Shown: positions 13,301 to 27,000 of the stretch, in pieces
How the letters are laid out: each line of letters opens with the position of its first letter
How positions within the stretch are numbered: the stretch's first letter is position 1
Assembly (NCBI GenBank): GCA_034509755.1
Contig: CM067552.1
Span: 21,324,753 to 21,388,752, forward strand
Length of the DNA stretch: 64,000 bases
Direction: 5' to 3'
Source of the DNA: Anisodus tanguticus
Lineage: Eukaryota; Streptophyta; Magnoliopsida; Solanales; Solanaceae
Position numbers and translations under genes: made by a program
The notes under the pieces: generated by a model
What the model was told of the DNA's origin: nothing
The model's database searches: none
What the model saw: only the letters and a program-made list of their open reading frames with translations

Positions 13301-16300
13301 GTCAATAATTTCAATATCTAGGGAAGTTTAGTCATTGTATTTATTAGTAGAGTAATATTTCTTAGTTACATGGATTTTATTTCTACAACCACATACGTGT
13401 TCCCTAGCTTGACACATCACTTAGCTGTCTGTCTACCAAAAGAGATCTTTTTCCCCATTCAATAAAGACCGATCAATGTGTTCATCCATCAATACCCTCT
13501 CCTTTCTTACGGGTTTTGTTGGTTCCTACCATGTTGGTGTACAAATATTCCAAGAAAGAGAAGAGAAAAAAACCGTTTGCAGAGAATGTAACTTTTTTAA
13601 TGAATTATAAGCGCGAGCAAATTAGATCAACAACAAAAGAGAGGAAACCGGTGATTGATCATTGGAGAAAGAAATAGTGGGGATGGAGATCTTATCTTTT
13701 GCCTTCTTTTTATAATAATTTTTTATTTATTAGAAAGGGATTAGTTTCGACATGCCAGATTCCATGTCAATAATTTCAATATCAAGGGCACTTTAGTCAT
13801 TGAATCTATCAACAAATTAATATTTCATAATTACTTGGCTTTTATTTCTACGAGTCACATGCGTTTGCCCTAACCAACTCATCACTTAGTTATCCGTCTA
13901 CAATAAGAGCTCTTTTATGCCTATTCAATCAAGATCCATCAATGCGTTCATCCATCAAGTCCATCTAATTTCTTACGGGTTATCTTTGGTTCCTACCGGT
14001 GTTGGAATATTTCAGGAAAGAGAAGAGAAAACAATCATTGGTATGGAAAGTGACCTTTTCATAAATTATAAGCAGCGATAGAGAAAATCAGAACAACACA
14101 TCAAGGAAAACAGTGTTGGATATTTGGAGAAAGAAATAGTGTGGATGGAGATCTTCTCTATTGCATTCTTTTTTTAATAATTTATTATTTATTATAAAGG
14201 GCTTAGTTTCGACATGGAAGATTCCATGTTAATAATTTAACTATGAAGGGCACTTTAGTCATTGTATCTATTAGCAAAGTAATATTTCTTAGTTACGTGG
14301 CTTTTATTTTTACAGCCACACTGCATTGGCCGTAGCCGACTCATCACTTAATGTACGTATACCAAAAGAGCTCTTCTTTGACCATTCAAGCAAAACTCAT
14401 AAATGCGCTCATCCATCAATACCCTCTCTGTTCTTACGGGTTCTGTTGGTTCCTACCATGTTGGTGTACAAATATTCCAAGAAAGAGAAGAAAAAAAAAC
14501 CGTCGGAGAGAAAGTGACTTTTTTCTGAATTATAAGCGTGATGATAGAGCAAATTAGAACTACAAAGAGAGGAAACCAGTGATGGATCTTTCGTAAAAGA
14601 AATAGTGAGGATGGAGATCTTCTCTTTTTTCCTTCTTTTAGTATAATTTATTTTTATTAGAAAGGGTGAAGTTTCGACATGTCATTTTCCGTGTCAATAA
14701 TTTCAATATCTAGGGAAGTTTAGTCATTGTATTTATTAGTAGAGTAATATTTCTTAGTTACATGGATTTTATTTCTACAACCACATACGTGTTCCCTAGC
14801 CGACACATCACTTAGCTGTGTCTGTCTACCAAAAGAGATCTTTTTCCCCATTCAATAAAGACCGATCAATGTGTTCATCCATCAATACCCTCTCCTTTCT
14901 TACGGGTTTTGTTGGTTCCTACCATGTTGGTGTACAAATATTCCAAGAAAAAGAAGAGAAAAAAACCGTTTGCAGAGAATGTAACTTTTTTCTGAATTAT
15001 AAGCGAGCGATAGAGCAAATTAGATCAACAAAGAGAGGAAACCGGTGATTGATCATTGGAGAAAGAAATAGTGGGGATGGAGATCTTATCTTTTGCCTTC
15101 TTTTTATAATAATTTTTTATTTATTAGAAAGGGATTAGTTTCGACATGCCAGATTCCATGTCAATAATTTCAATATCAAGGGCACTTTAGTCATTGAATC
15201 TATCAACAAATTAATATTTCATAATTACTTGGCTTTTATTTCTACAGTCACATGCGTTTGCCCTAACCAACTCATCACTTAGTTATCCGTCTACAATAAG
15301 AGCTCTTTTATGCCTATTCAATCAAGATCCATCAATGCGTTCATCCATCAAGTCCATCTAATTTCTTACGGGTTATGTTGGTTCCTACCGGTGTTGGAAT
15401 ATTTCAGGAAAGAGAAGAGAAAACAATCATTGGTATGGAAAGTGGCCTTTTCATAAATTATAAGCAGCGATAGAGCAAATCAGAACAACACAGCGAGGAA
15501 AACAGTGTTGGATATTTGGAGAAAGAAATAGTGTGGATGGAGATCTTCTCTATTGCATTCTTTTTTTAATAATTTATTATTTATTATAAAGGGCTTAGTT
15601 TCGACATGGAAGATTCCATGTTAATAATTTAACTATGAAGGGCACTTTAGTCATTGTATCTATTAGCAAAGTAATATTTCTTAGTTACGTGGCTTTTATT
15701 TTTACAGCCACCTGCATTGGCCGTAGCCGACTCATCACTTAACTGTCTGTATACCAAAAGAGCTCTTCTTTGACCATTCAAGCAAAACTCATAAATGCGC
15801 TCATCCATCAATACCCTCTCTGTTCTTACGGGTTCTATTGGTTCCTACCATGTTGGTGTACAAATATTCCAAGAAAGAGAAGAGAAAAAAACCGTCGGCA
15901 GACAAAGTGACTTTTTTCCTGAATTATAAGCAGTGATAGAGCAAATTAGAACTACAAAGAGAGGAAACCAGTGATGGATCTTTCGTAAAAGAAATAGTGA
16001 GGATGGAGATCTTCTCATTTTCCTTCTTTTAGTATAATTTATTTTTATTAGAAAGGGTGAAGTTTCGACATGTCATTTTCCGTGTCAATAATTTCAATAT
16101 CTAGGGAAGTTTAGTCATTGTATTTATTAGTAGAGTAATATTTCTTAGTTACATGGATTTTATTTCTACAACCACATACGTGTTCCCTAGCCAGCACATC
16201 ACTTAACTGTCTGTCTACCAAAAGAGATCTTTTTCCCCATTCAATAAAGACCGATCAATGTGTTCATCCATCAATACCCTCTCCTTTCTTACGGGTTTTG

Positions 16301-17968
16301 TTGGTTCCTACCATGTTGGTGTACAAATATTCCAAGAAAGAGAAGAGAAGAAAAAAACCGTTTGCAGAGAATGTAACTTTTTTCTGAATTATAAGCAGCG
16401 ATAGAGCAAATTAGATCAACAAAGAGAGGAAACCGGTGATTGATCATTGGAGAAAGAAATAGTGGGGATGGAGATCTTATCTTTTGCCTTCTTTTTATAA
16501 TAATTTTTTATTTATTAGAAAGGGATTAGTTTCGACATGCAGATTCCATGTCAATAATTTCAATATCAAGGGCACTTTAGTCATTGAATCTATCAACAAA
16601 TTAATATTTCATAATTACTTGGCTTTTATTTCTACGGTCACATGCGTTTGCCCTAACCAACTCATCACTTAGTTATCCGTCTACAATAAGAGCTCTTTTA
16701 TGCCTATTCAATCAAGATCCATCAATGCGTTCATCCATCAAGTCCATCTAATTTCTTACGGGTTATGCGTTGGTTCCTACCGGTGTTGGAATATTTCAGG
16801 AAAGAGAAGAGAAAACAATCATTGGTATGGAAAGTGACCTTTTCATAAATTATAAGCAGCGATAGAGAAAATCAGAACAACACATCGAGGAAAACAGTGT
16901 TGGATATTTGGAGAAAGAAATAGTGTGGATGGAGATCTTCTCTATTGCATTCTTTTTTTAATAATTTATTATTTATTATAAAGGGCTTAGTTTCGACATG
17001 GAAGATTCCATGTTAATAATTTAACTATGAAGGGCACTTTAGTCATTGTATCTATTAGCAAAGTAATATTTCTTAGTTACGTGGCTTTTATTTTTACAGC
17101 CACTGCATTGGCCGTAGCCGACTCTCACTTAAGCTATGTACGTATACCAAAAGAGCTCTTTTTTGACCATTCAAGAAAAACTCATAAATGCGCTCATCCA
17201 TCAATACCCTCTCTGTTCTTACGGGTTCTGTTGGTTCCTACCATGTTGGTGTACAAATATTCCAAGAAAGAGAAGAAAAAAAACCGTCGGCGAGAGAAAG
17301 TGACTTTTTTCCTGAATTATAAAGCGATGATAGAGCAAATTAGAACTACAAAGAGAGGAAACCAGTGATGGATCTTTCGTAAAAGAAATAGTGAGGATGG
17401 AGATCTTCTCATTTTCCTTCTTTTAGTATAATTTATTTTTATTAGAAAGGGTGAAGTTTCGACATGTCATTTTCCGTGTCAATAATTTCAATATCTAGGG
17501 AAGTTTAGTCATTGTATTTATTAGTAGAGTAATATTTCTTAGTTACATGGATTTTATTTCTACAACCACATACGTGTTCCCTAGCCAAAGACATCACTTA
17601 AGCGTCTGTCTACCAAAAGAGATCTTTTCCCCATTCAATAAAGACTGATCAATGTGTTCATCCATCAATACCCTCTCCTTTCTTACGGGTTTTGTTGGTT
17701 CCTACCATGTTGGTGTACAAATATTCCAAGAAAGAGAAGAGAAAAAAACCGTTTGCAGAGAATGTAACTTTTTTCTGAATTATAAGCAGCGATAGAGCAA
17801 ATTAGATCAACAAAGAGAGGAAACCGGTGATTGATCATTGGAGAAAGAAATAGTGGGGATGGAGATCTTATCTTTTGCCTTCTTTTTATAATAATTTTTT
17901 ATTTATTAGAAAGGGATTAGTTTCGACATGCCAGATTCCATGTCAATAATTTCAATATCAAGGGCACT

Positions 17969-18068
17969 NNNNNNNNNNNNNNNNNNNNNNNNNNNNNNNN
18001 NNNNNNNNNNNNNNNNNNNNNNNNNNNNNNNNNNNNNNNNNNNNNNNNNNNNNNNNNNNNNNNNNNNN
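17969..18068. other. Assembly gap (100 N)
   Basis: Exactly 100 undetermined bases, the usual placeholder for a gap of unknown size. The left side stops inside a C subunit at AAGGGCACT. The right side begins inside an A subunit at TTTTCATAAATTATAAG. In an intact HOR these two points lie about 262 bp apart (1273 to 1536 in the first units). The true gap is therefore at least about 262 bp in register, or that plus any number of HORs. Different HOR subfamilies lie on the two sides. Confidence 0.97.
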
Positions 18069-21000
18069 TTTTCATAAATTATAAGCAGACGATAGAGCAA
18101 ATCGAACAACACATCGAGGAAACCAAGTGTTGGATATTTGGAGAAAGAAATAGTGTGGATGGAGATCTTCTCTATTTCATTCTTTTTTTAATATTTTTAC
18201 TTATTAGAAAGGGCTTAGTTTCGACATGGAAGATTACATGTTAATATTTAACTATGAAGGGCACTTTAGTCATTGTATCTATTAGCATAGTAATATTTCT
18301 TAGTTACGTGGCTTTTATTTTTTACAGCCACCTGCGTTGGCCGTAGCTGACTCATCCCTTAAATGTATGTATACCAAAAGAGCTCTTTTTTTACCATTCA
18401 AACAAAACTCATAAATGTGCTCATCCATCAATACACTCTCATTTCCTATGGGTTCTGTTGGTTCCTACCAAGTTGGTGTACAAATATTGCAAGAAAGAGA
18501 AGAGAAGATTGGTAAATAAAGTGACTTTTTCCGGAATTATAAGCAGCGATAGAGCAAATTAGAACAACAAAAAGAGGAAACCAGTGACGGATCTTTCGAA
18601 AAAGAAATAGTGAGGATGGAGATCTTCTCATTTTCCTTCTTTTAGTATAATTTATTTTTATTAGAAAGGGTGAAGTTTCGACATGTCATTTTCCGTGTCA
18701 ATAATTTCAATATCTAGGGAAATTTAGTCATTGTATTTATTAGTAGAGTAATATTTCTTAGTTACATGGATTTTATTTCTACAACCACATACGTGTGCCC
18801 TAGCCAGCACATCACTTAACAGTTTGTCCACCAAAAGAGATCTTTTTCCCCTTTCAATAAAGACCGATCAATGTGTTCATTCATCAATATCCTCTCTTTC
18901 TTATGGGTTCTGTCGGTTCCTACCATGTTGGCATACAGATATTCCAAGAAAGAGAAGAGAAAAAAACCGTTTGCAGAGAAAGTAACTTTTTTCCTGAATT
19001 ATAAGCAGCAATAGAGCAAATTAGAACAACAAAGAGAGGAAACCAGTGATTGATCATTGGAGAAAGAAATAGTGGGGATGGAGATCCTATATTTTGCCTT
19101 CTTTTTATAATAATTTTTTATTTATTATAAAGGGATTAGTTTCGACATGCCAGATTCTATGTCAATAATTTCAATATCAAGGGCACTTTAGTCATTGAAT
19201 CTATCGACAAATTAATATTTCATAATTACGTGGCTTTTATTTCTACAGTCACATGCGTTTGCCCTGACCAACTCATCACTTAGTTATCCGTCTACAATAA
19301 GAGCTCGTTTTTGCCTATTCAATCAAGATCCATCAATGCGTTCATCCATCAAGTCCATCTAATTTATTACGGGTTATGCTGGTTTCTACCGGTGTTTCAA
19401 ATATTTCAGGAAAGAGAAGAAAAACAATCATTGGATTGGAAAGTGGCCTTTTCATAAATTATAAGCGAAATGATAGAGCATATCAGAACAACACATCGAG
19501 GGAACCAGTGTTGGATATTTGGAGAAAGAAATAGTGTGGATGGAGATCTTCTCTATTTCATTCTTTTTTTAGTATTTTATTACTTATTAGAGAGGGGTTA
19601 GTTTCGACATGGAAGATTACATGTTAATATTTAACTATGAAGGGCACTTTAGTCATTGTATCTATTAGCATAGTAATATTTCTTAGTTACGTGGCTTTTA
19701 TTTTTTACAGCCACCTGCGTTGGCCGTAGCTGACTCATCCCTTAAATGTATGTATACCAAAAGAGATCTTTTTTTACCATTCAAACAAAACTCATAAATG
19801 TGCTCATCCATCAATACACTCTCATTTCCTATGGGTTCTGTTGGTTCCTACCAAGTTGGTGTACAAATATTGCAAGAAAGAGAAGAGAAGGAAACCATTG
19901 GTAAAGAAAGTGACTTTTTTCCTGAATTATAAGCAGCGATAGAGCAAATTAGAACAACAAAAAGAGGAAACCAGTGACGGATCTTTCGAAAAAGAAATAG
20001 TGAGGATGGAGATCTTCTCATTTTCCTTCTTTTAGTATAATTTATTTTTATTAGAAAGGGTGAAGTTTCGACATGTCATTTTCCGTGTCAATAATTTCAA
20101 TATCTAGGGAAGTTTAGTCATTGTATTTATTAGTAGAGTAATATTTCTTAGTTACATGGATTTTATTTCTACAACCACATACGTGTGCCCTAGCCAGCAC
20201 ATCACTTAACAGTTTGTCCACCAAAAGAGATCTTTTTCCCCTTTCAATAAAGACCGATCAATGTGTTCATTCATCAATATCCTCTCTTTCTTATGGGTTC
20301 TGTCGGTTCCTACCATGTTGGCATACAGATATTCCAAGAAAGAGAAGAGAAAAAAACCGTTTGCAGAGAAAGTAACTTTTTTCCTGAATTATAAGCAGCA
20401 ATAGAGCAAATTAGAACAACAAAGAGAGGAAACCAGTGATTGATCATTGGAGAAAGAAATAGTGGGGATGGAGATCCTATATTTTGCCTTCTTTTTATAA
20501 TAATTTTTTATTTATTATAAAGGGATTAGTTTCGACATGCCAGATTCTATGTCAATAATTTCAATATCAAGGGCACTTTAGTCATTGAATCTATCGACAA
20601 ATTAATATTTCATAATTACGTGGCTTTTATTTCTACAGTCACATGCGTTTGCCCTGACCAACTCATCACTTAGTTATCCGTCTACAATAAGAGCTCGTTT
20701 TTGCCTATTCAATCAAGATCCATCAATGCGTTCATCCATCAAGTCCATCTAATTTATTACGGGTTATGCTGGTTTCTACCGGTGTTGGAATATTTCAGAA
20801 AGAGAAGAAAAACAATCATTGGTATTGGAAAGTGGCATTTTCATAAATTATAAGCGACGATAGAGCAAATCGAACAACACATCGAGGAAACCAAAGTGTT
20901 GGATATTTGGAGAAAGAAATAGTGTGGATGGAGATCTTCTCTATTTCATTCTTTTTTTAATATTTTATTACTTATTAGAAAGGGCTTAGTTTCGACATGG

Positions 21001-24000
21001 AAGATTACATGTTAATATTTAACTATGAAGGGCACTTTAGTCATTGTATCTATTAGCATAGTAATATTTCTTAGTTACGTGGCTTTTATTTTTACACCAC
21101 TGCGTTGGCCGTAGGCGACTCATCTTAAATGTATGTATACCAAAAGAGCTCTTTTTTTACCATTCAAACAAAACTCATAAATGTGCTCATCCATCAATAC
21201 ACTCTCATTTCCTATGGGTTCTGTTGGTTCCTACCAAGTTGGTGTACAAATATTGCAAGAAAGAGAAGAGAAGGAAACCATTGGTAAAGAAAGTGACTTT
21301 TTTCCTGAATTATAAGCAGCGATAGAGCAAATTAGAACAACAAAAAGAGGAAACCAGTGACGGATCTTTCGAAAAAGAAATAGTGAGGATGGAGATCTTC
21401 TCATTTTCCTTCTTTTAGTATAATTTATTTTTATTAGAAAGGGTGAAGTTTCGACATGTCATTTTCCGTGTCAATAATTTCAATATCTAGGGAAGTTTAG
21501 TCATTGTATTTATTAGTAGAGTAATATTTCTTAGTTACATGGATTTTATTTCTACAACCACATACGTGTGCCCTAGCCAGCACATCACTTAACAGTTTGT
21601 CCACCAAAAGAGATCTTTTTCCCCATTCAATAAAGACCGATCAATGTGTTCATTCATCAATATCCTCTCTTTCTTATGGGTTCTGTTGGTTCCTACCATG
21701 TTGGCGTACAAATATTCCAAGAAAGAGAAGAGAAAAAAACCGTTTGCAGAGAAAGTAACTTTTTTCCTGAATTATAAGCAGCGATAGAGCAAATTAGAAA
21801 AACAAAGAGAGGAAACCAGTGATTGATCATTGGAGAAAGAAATAGTGGGGATGGAGATCCTATATTTTGCCTTCTTTTTATAATATTTTTTTATTTATTA
21901 GAAAGGGATTAGTTTCGACATGCCAGATTCCATGTCAATAATTTCAATATCAAGGGCACTTTAGTCATTGAATCTATCGACAAATTAATATTTCATAATT
22001 ACGTGGCTTTTATTTCTACAGTCACATGCGTTTGCCCTAACCAACTCATCACTTAGTTATCCGTCTACAATAAGAGCTCGTTTTTGCCTATTCAATCAAG
22101 ATCCATCAATGCGTTCATCCATCAAGTCCATCTAATTTATTACGGGTTATGCTGGTTTCTACCGGTGTTGGAATATTTCAGGAAAGAGAAGAGAAAACAA
22201 TCTTTGGATTGGAAACTGGCCTTTTCATAAATTATAAGCAGCGATAGAGCAAATCAAAACAACACATCGAGGAAACCATTGTTGGATATTTGTAGAAAGA
22301 AATAGTGTGGATGAAGATCTTCTCTATTTCATTGTTTTTTTAATATTTTATTACTTATTAGAAAGGGCTTAGTTTCGACATGGAAGATTACATGTTAATA
22401 TTTAACTATGAAGGGCACTTTAGTCATTGTATCTATTAGCATAGTAATATTTCTTAGTTACGTGGCTTTTATTTTTACAGCCACCTGCGTTGGCCGTAGC
22501 CGACTCATCCCTTAAATGTATGTATACCAAAAGAGCTCTTTTTTTACCATTCAAACAAAACTCATAAATGTGCTCATCCATCAATACACTCTCATTTCCT
22601 ATGGGTTCTGTTGGTTCCTACCAAGTTGGTGTACAAATATTGCAAGAAAGAGAAGAGAAGGAAACCATTGGTAAAGAAAGTGACTTTTTTCCCGAATTAT
22701 AAGCGACGATAGAGCAAATTAGAACAACAAAAAGAGGAAACCAGTGACGGATCTTTCGAAAAAGAAATAGTGAGGATGGAGATCTTCTCATTTTCCTTCT
22801 TTTAGTATAATTTATTTTTATTAGAAAGGGTGAAGTTTCGACATGTCATTTTCCGTGTCAATAATTTCAATATCTAGGGAAGTTTAGTCATTGTATTTAT
22901 TAGTAGAGTAATATTTCTTAGTTACATGGATTTTATTTCTACAACCACATACGTGTGCCCTAGCCAAAGACACATCACTTAACAGTCTTGTCCACCAAAA
23001 GAGATCTTTTTCCCCATTCAATGAAGACCGATCAATGTGTTCATTCATCAATATCCTCTCTTTCTTATGGGTTCTTTTGGTTCCAACCATGTTGGCGTAC
23101 AAATATTCCAAGAAAGAGAAGAGAAAAAAACCTTTTGCGAGAGAAAGTAACTTTTTTCCCGAATTATAAGCGACGATAGAGCAAATTAGAAAACAAAGAG
23201 AGGAAACCAAAGTGATTGATCATTGGAGAAAGAAATAGTGGGGATGGAGATCCTATATTTTGCCTTCTTTTTATAATATTTTTTTATTTATTATAAAGGG
23301 ATTAGTTTCGACATGCCAGATTCCATGTCAATAATTTCAATATCAAGGGCACTTTAGTCATTGAATCTATCGACAAATTAATATTTCATAATTACGTGGC
23401 TTTTATTTCTACAGTCACATGCGTTTGCCCTAACCAACTCATCACTTAGTTATCCGTCTACAATAAGAGCTCGTTTTTGCCTATTCAATCAATATCCATC
23501 AATGCGTTCATCCATCAAGTCCATCTAATTTATTACGGGTTATGCTTTGGTTCTACCGGTGTTGGAATATTTCGGGAAAGAGAAGAAAAAAACAATCATT
23601 GGTATGGAAAGTGGCATTTTCATAAATTATAAGCAGCGATAGAGCAAATCAGAACAACACATCGAGGAAACCAGTGTTGGATATTTGGAGAAAGAAATAG
23701 TGTGGATGGAGATCTTCTCTATTTCATTCTTTTTTTAATATTTTACTACTTATTAGAAAGGGCTTAGTTTCGACATGGAAGATTACATGTTAATATTTAA
23801 CTATGAAGGGCACTTTAGTCATTGTATCTATTAGCATAGTAATATTTCTTAGTTACGTGGCTTTTATTTTTACAGCCACCTGCGTTGGCCGTAGCTGACT
23901 CATCCCTTAAATGTATGTATACCAAAAGAGATCTTTTTTTACCATTCAAACAAAACTCATAAATGTGCTCTTCCATCAATACCCTCTCATTTCCTATGGG

Positions 24001-27000
24001 TTCTGCTGATTCCTACGAAGTTGGTGTACAAATATTCCAAGAAAGAGAAGGAAACCATTGGTAAAGAAAGTGACTTTTTCCTGAATTATAAGCGAAGATA
24101 GAGCAAATTAGAACAACAAAAGAGGAAACCAGGACGGATCTTTCGAAAAAGAAATAGTGAGGATGGAGATCTTCTCATTTTCCTTCTTTTAGTATAATTT
24201 ATTTTTATTAGAAAGGGTGAAGTTTCGACATGTCATTTTCCGTGTCAATAATTTCAATATCTAGGGAAGTTTAGTCATTGTATTTATTAGTAGAGTAATA
24301 TTTCTTAGTTACATGGATTTTATTTCTACAACCACATACGTGTGCCCTAGCCAAAGACATCACTTAACAACTCTTGTCCACCAAAAGAGATCTTTTTCCC
24401 CATTCAATGAAGACCGATCAATGTGTTCATTCATCAATATCCTCTCTTTCTTATGGGTTCTTTTGGTTCCAACCATGTTGGCGTACAGATATTCCAAGAA
24501 AGAGAAGAGAAAAAAACCGTTTGCAGAAAAAGTAACTTTTTTCCTGAATTATAAGCAGCGATAGAGCAAATTAGAAAAACAAAGAGAGGAAACCAGTGAT
24601 TGATCATTGGAGAAAGAAATAGTGGGGATGGAGATCCTATATTTTGCCTTCTTTTTATAATATTTTTTTATATTAGAAAGGGATTAGTTTCGACATGCCA
24701 GATTCCATGTCAATAATTTCAATATCAAGGGCACTTTAGTCATTGAATCTATCGACAGATTAATATTTCATAATTACGTGGCTTTTATTTCTACAGTCAC
24801 ATGCGTTTTCCCTAACCAACTCATCACTTAGTTATCCGTCTACAATAAGAGCTCGTTTTTGCCTTTTCAATCAAGATCCATCAATGCGTTCATCCATCAA
24901 GTCCATCTAATTTATTACGGGTTATGCTGGTTCCTACCGGTGTTGGAATATTTCAGGAAAGAGAAGAGAAAACAATCATTGGTATGGAAAGTGGCATTTT
25001 CATAAATTATAAGCAGCGATAGAGCAAATCAGAACAACACATCGAGGAAACCAGTGTTGGATATTTGGAGAAAGAAATAGTGTGGATGGAGATCTTCTCT
25101 ATTTCATTCTTTTTTTAATATTTTACTACTTATTAGAAAGGGCTTAGTTTCGACATGGAAGATTACATGTTAATATTTAACTATGAAGGGCACTTTAGTC
25201 ATTGTATCTATTAGCATAGTAATATTTCTTAGTTACGTGGCTTTTATTTTTACAGCCACCTGCGTTGGCCGTAGCTGACTCATCCCTTAAATGTATGTAT
25301 ACCAAAAGAGATCTTTTTTTACCATTCAAACAAAACTCATAAATGTGCTCATCCATCAATACACTCTCATTTCCTATGGGTTCTGTTGGTTCCTACCAAG
25401 TTGGTGTACATATATTGCAAGAAAGAGAAGAGAAGGAAACCATTGGTAAAGAAAGTGACTTTGTTCCTGAATTATAAGCAGCGATAGAGCAAATTAGAAC
25501 AACAAAAAGAGGAAACCGATGATGGATCTTTCGAAAAAGAAATAGTGAGGATGGAGATCTTCTCATTTTCCTTCTTTTAGTATAATTTATTTTTATTAGA
25601 AAGGGTGAAGTTTCGACATGTCATTTTCCGTGTCAATAATTTCAATATCTAGGGAAGTTTAGTCATTGTATTTATTAGTAGAGTAATATTTCTTAGTTAC
25701 ATGGATTTTATTTCTACAACCACATACGTGTGCCCTAGCCAGCACATCACTTAACAGTCTGTCCACCAAAAGAGATCTTTTTCCCCATTCAATCAAGACC
25801 GATCAATGTGTTCATTCATCAATATCCTCTCTTTCTTATGGGTTCTGTTGGTTCCTACCATGTTGGCGTACAAATATTCCAAGAAAGAGAAGAGAAAACA
25901 ACCGTTTGCAGAGAAAGTAACTTTTTTCCTGAATTATAAGCAGCGATAGAGCAAATTAGAAAAACAAAGAGAGGAAACCAGTGATTGATCATTGGAGAAA
26001 GAAATAGTGGGGATGGAGATCCTATATTTTGCCTTCTTTTTATAATATTTTTTTATATTAGAAAGGGATTAGTTTCGACATGCCAGATTCCATGTCAATA
26101 ATTTCAATATCAAGGGCACTTTAGTCATTGAATCTATCGACAGATTAATATTTCATAATTACGTGGCTTTTATTTCTACAGTCACATGCGTTTTCCCTAA
26201 CCAACTCATCACTTAGTTATCCGTCTACAATAAGAGCTCGTTTTTGCCTTTTCAATCAAGATCCATCAATGCGTTCATCCATCAAGTCCATCTAATTTAT
26301 TACGGGTTATGCTGGTTCCTACCGGTGTTGGAATATTTCAGGAAAGAGAAGAAAAACAATCATTGGTATGGAAAGTGGCATTTTCATAAATTATAAGCGA
26401 GCGATAGAGCAAATCGAACAACACATCGAGGAAACCAAAGTGTTGTTGATATTTGGAGAAAGAAATAGTGTGGATGGAGATCTTCTCTATTTCATTCTTT
26501 TTTTAATATTTTACTACTTATTAGAAAGGGCTTAGTTTCGACATGGAAGATTACATGTTAATATTTAACTATGAAGGGCACTTTAGTCATTGTATCTATT
26601 AGCATAGTAATATTTCTTAGTTACGTGGCTTTTATTTTTTACAGCCACCTGCGTTGGCCGTAGCTGACTCATCCCTTAAATGTATGTATACCAAAAGAGA
26701 TCTTTTTTTACCATTCAAACAAAACTCATAAATGTGCTCATCCATCAATACACTCTCATTTCCTATGGGTTCTGTTGGTTCCTACCAAGTTGGTGTACAT
26801 ATATTGCAAGAAAGAGAAGAGAAGGAAACCATTGGTAAAGAAAGTGACTTTGTTCCTGAATTATAAGCAGCGATAGAGCAAATTAGAACAACAAAGAGAG
26901 GAAACCAGTGATGGATCTTTCGAAAAAGAAATAGTGAGGATGGAGATCTTCTCATTTTCCTTCTTTTAGTATAATTTATTTTTATTAGAAAGGGTGAAGT

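Larger units (their letters stand above)
1..17968 (+). repeat. Satellite array, HOR subfamily I (three subunits, ~1,390 bp)
   Basis: Head-to-tail array, all in one orientation. HOR starts, set at the GCTCTTTTATG site of subunit A, fall at 1, 1389, 2765, 4161, 5553, 6951, 8345, 9738, 11125, 12518, 13909, 15302 and 16692, giving spacings of 1,376-1,398 bp (mean about 1,391). The last unit is cut by the assembly gap. Diagnostic states of this subfamily are GCTCTTTTATGCC in A, AGCAAAGTAATATTTC in A, TTTGACCATTCAAGC in B, and ATAATTACTTGGC in C. Long stretches such as the GGATGGAGATCTTCTC block are nearly invariant between units, so the array is well homogenised. Open frames of 60-125 codons recur at the repeat period, in several frames on both strands, with no conserved start or length. 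I treat the array as non-coding. Confidence 0.97.

Noticed and set aside
17906..18112. Minus-strand open frame across the N run
   Set aside because: About half of it is undetermined sequence and the rest is satellite.
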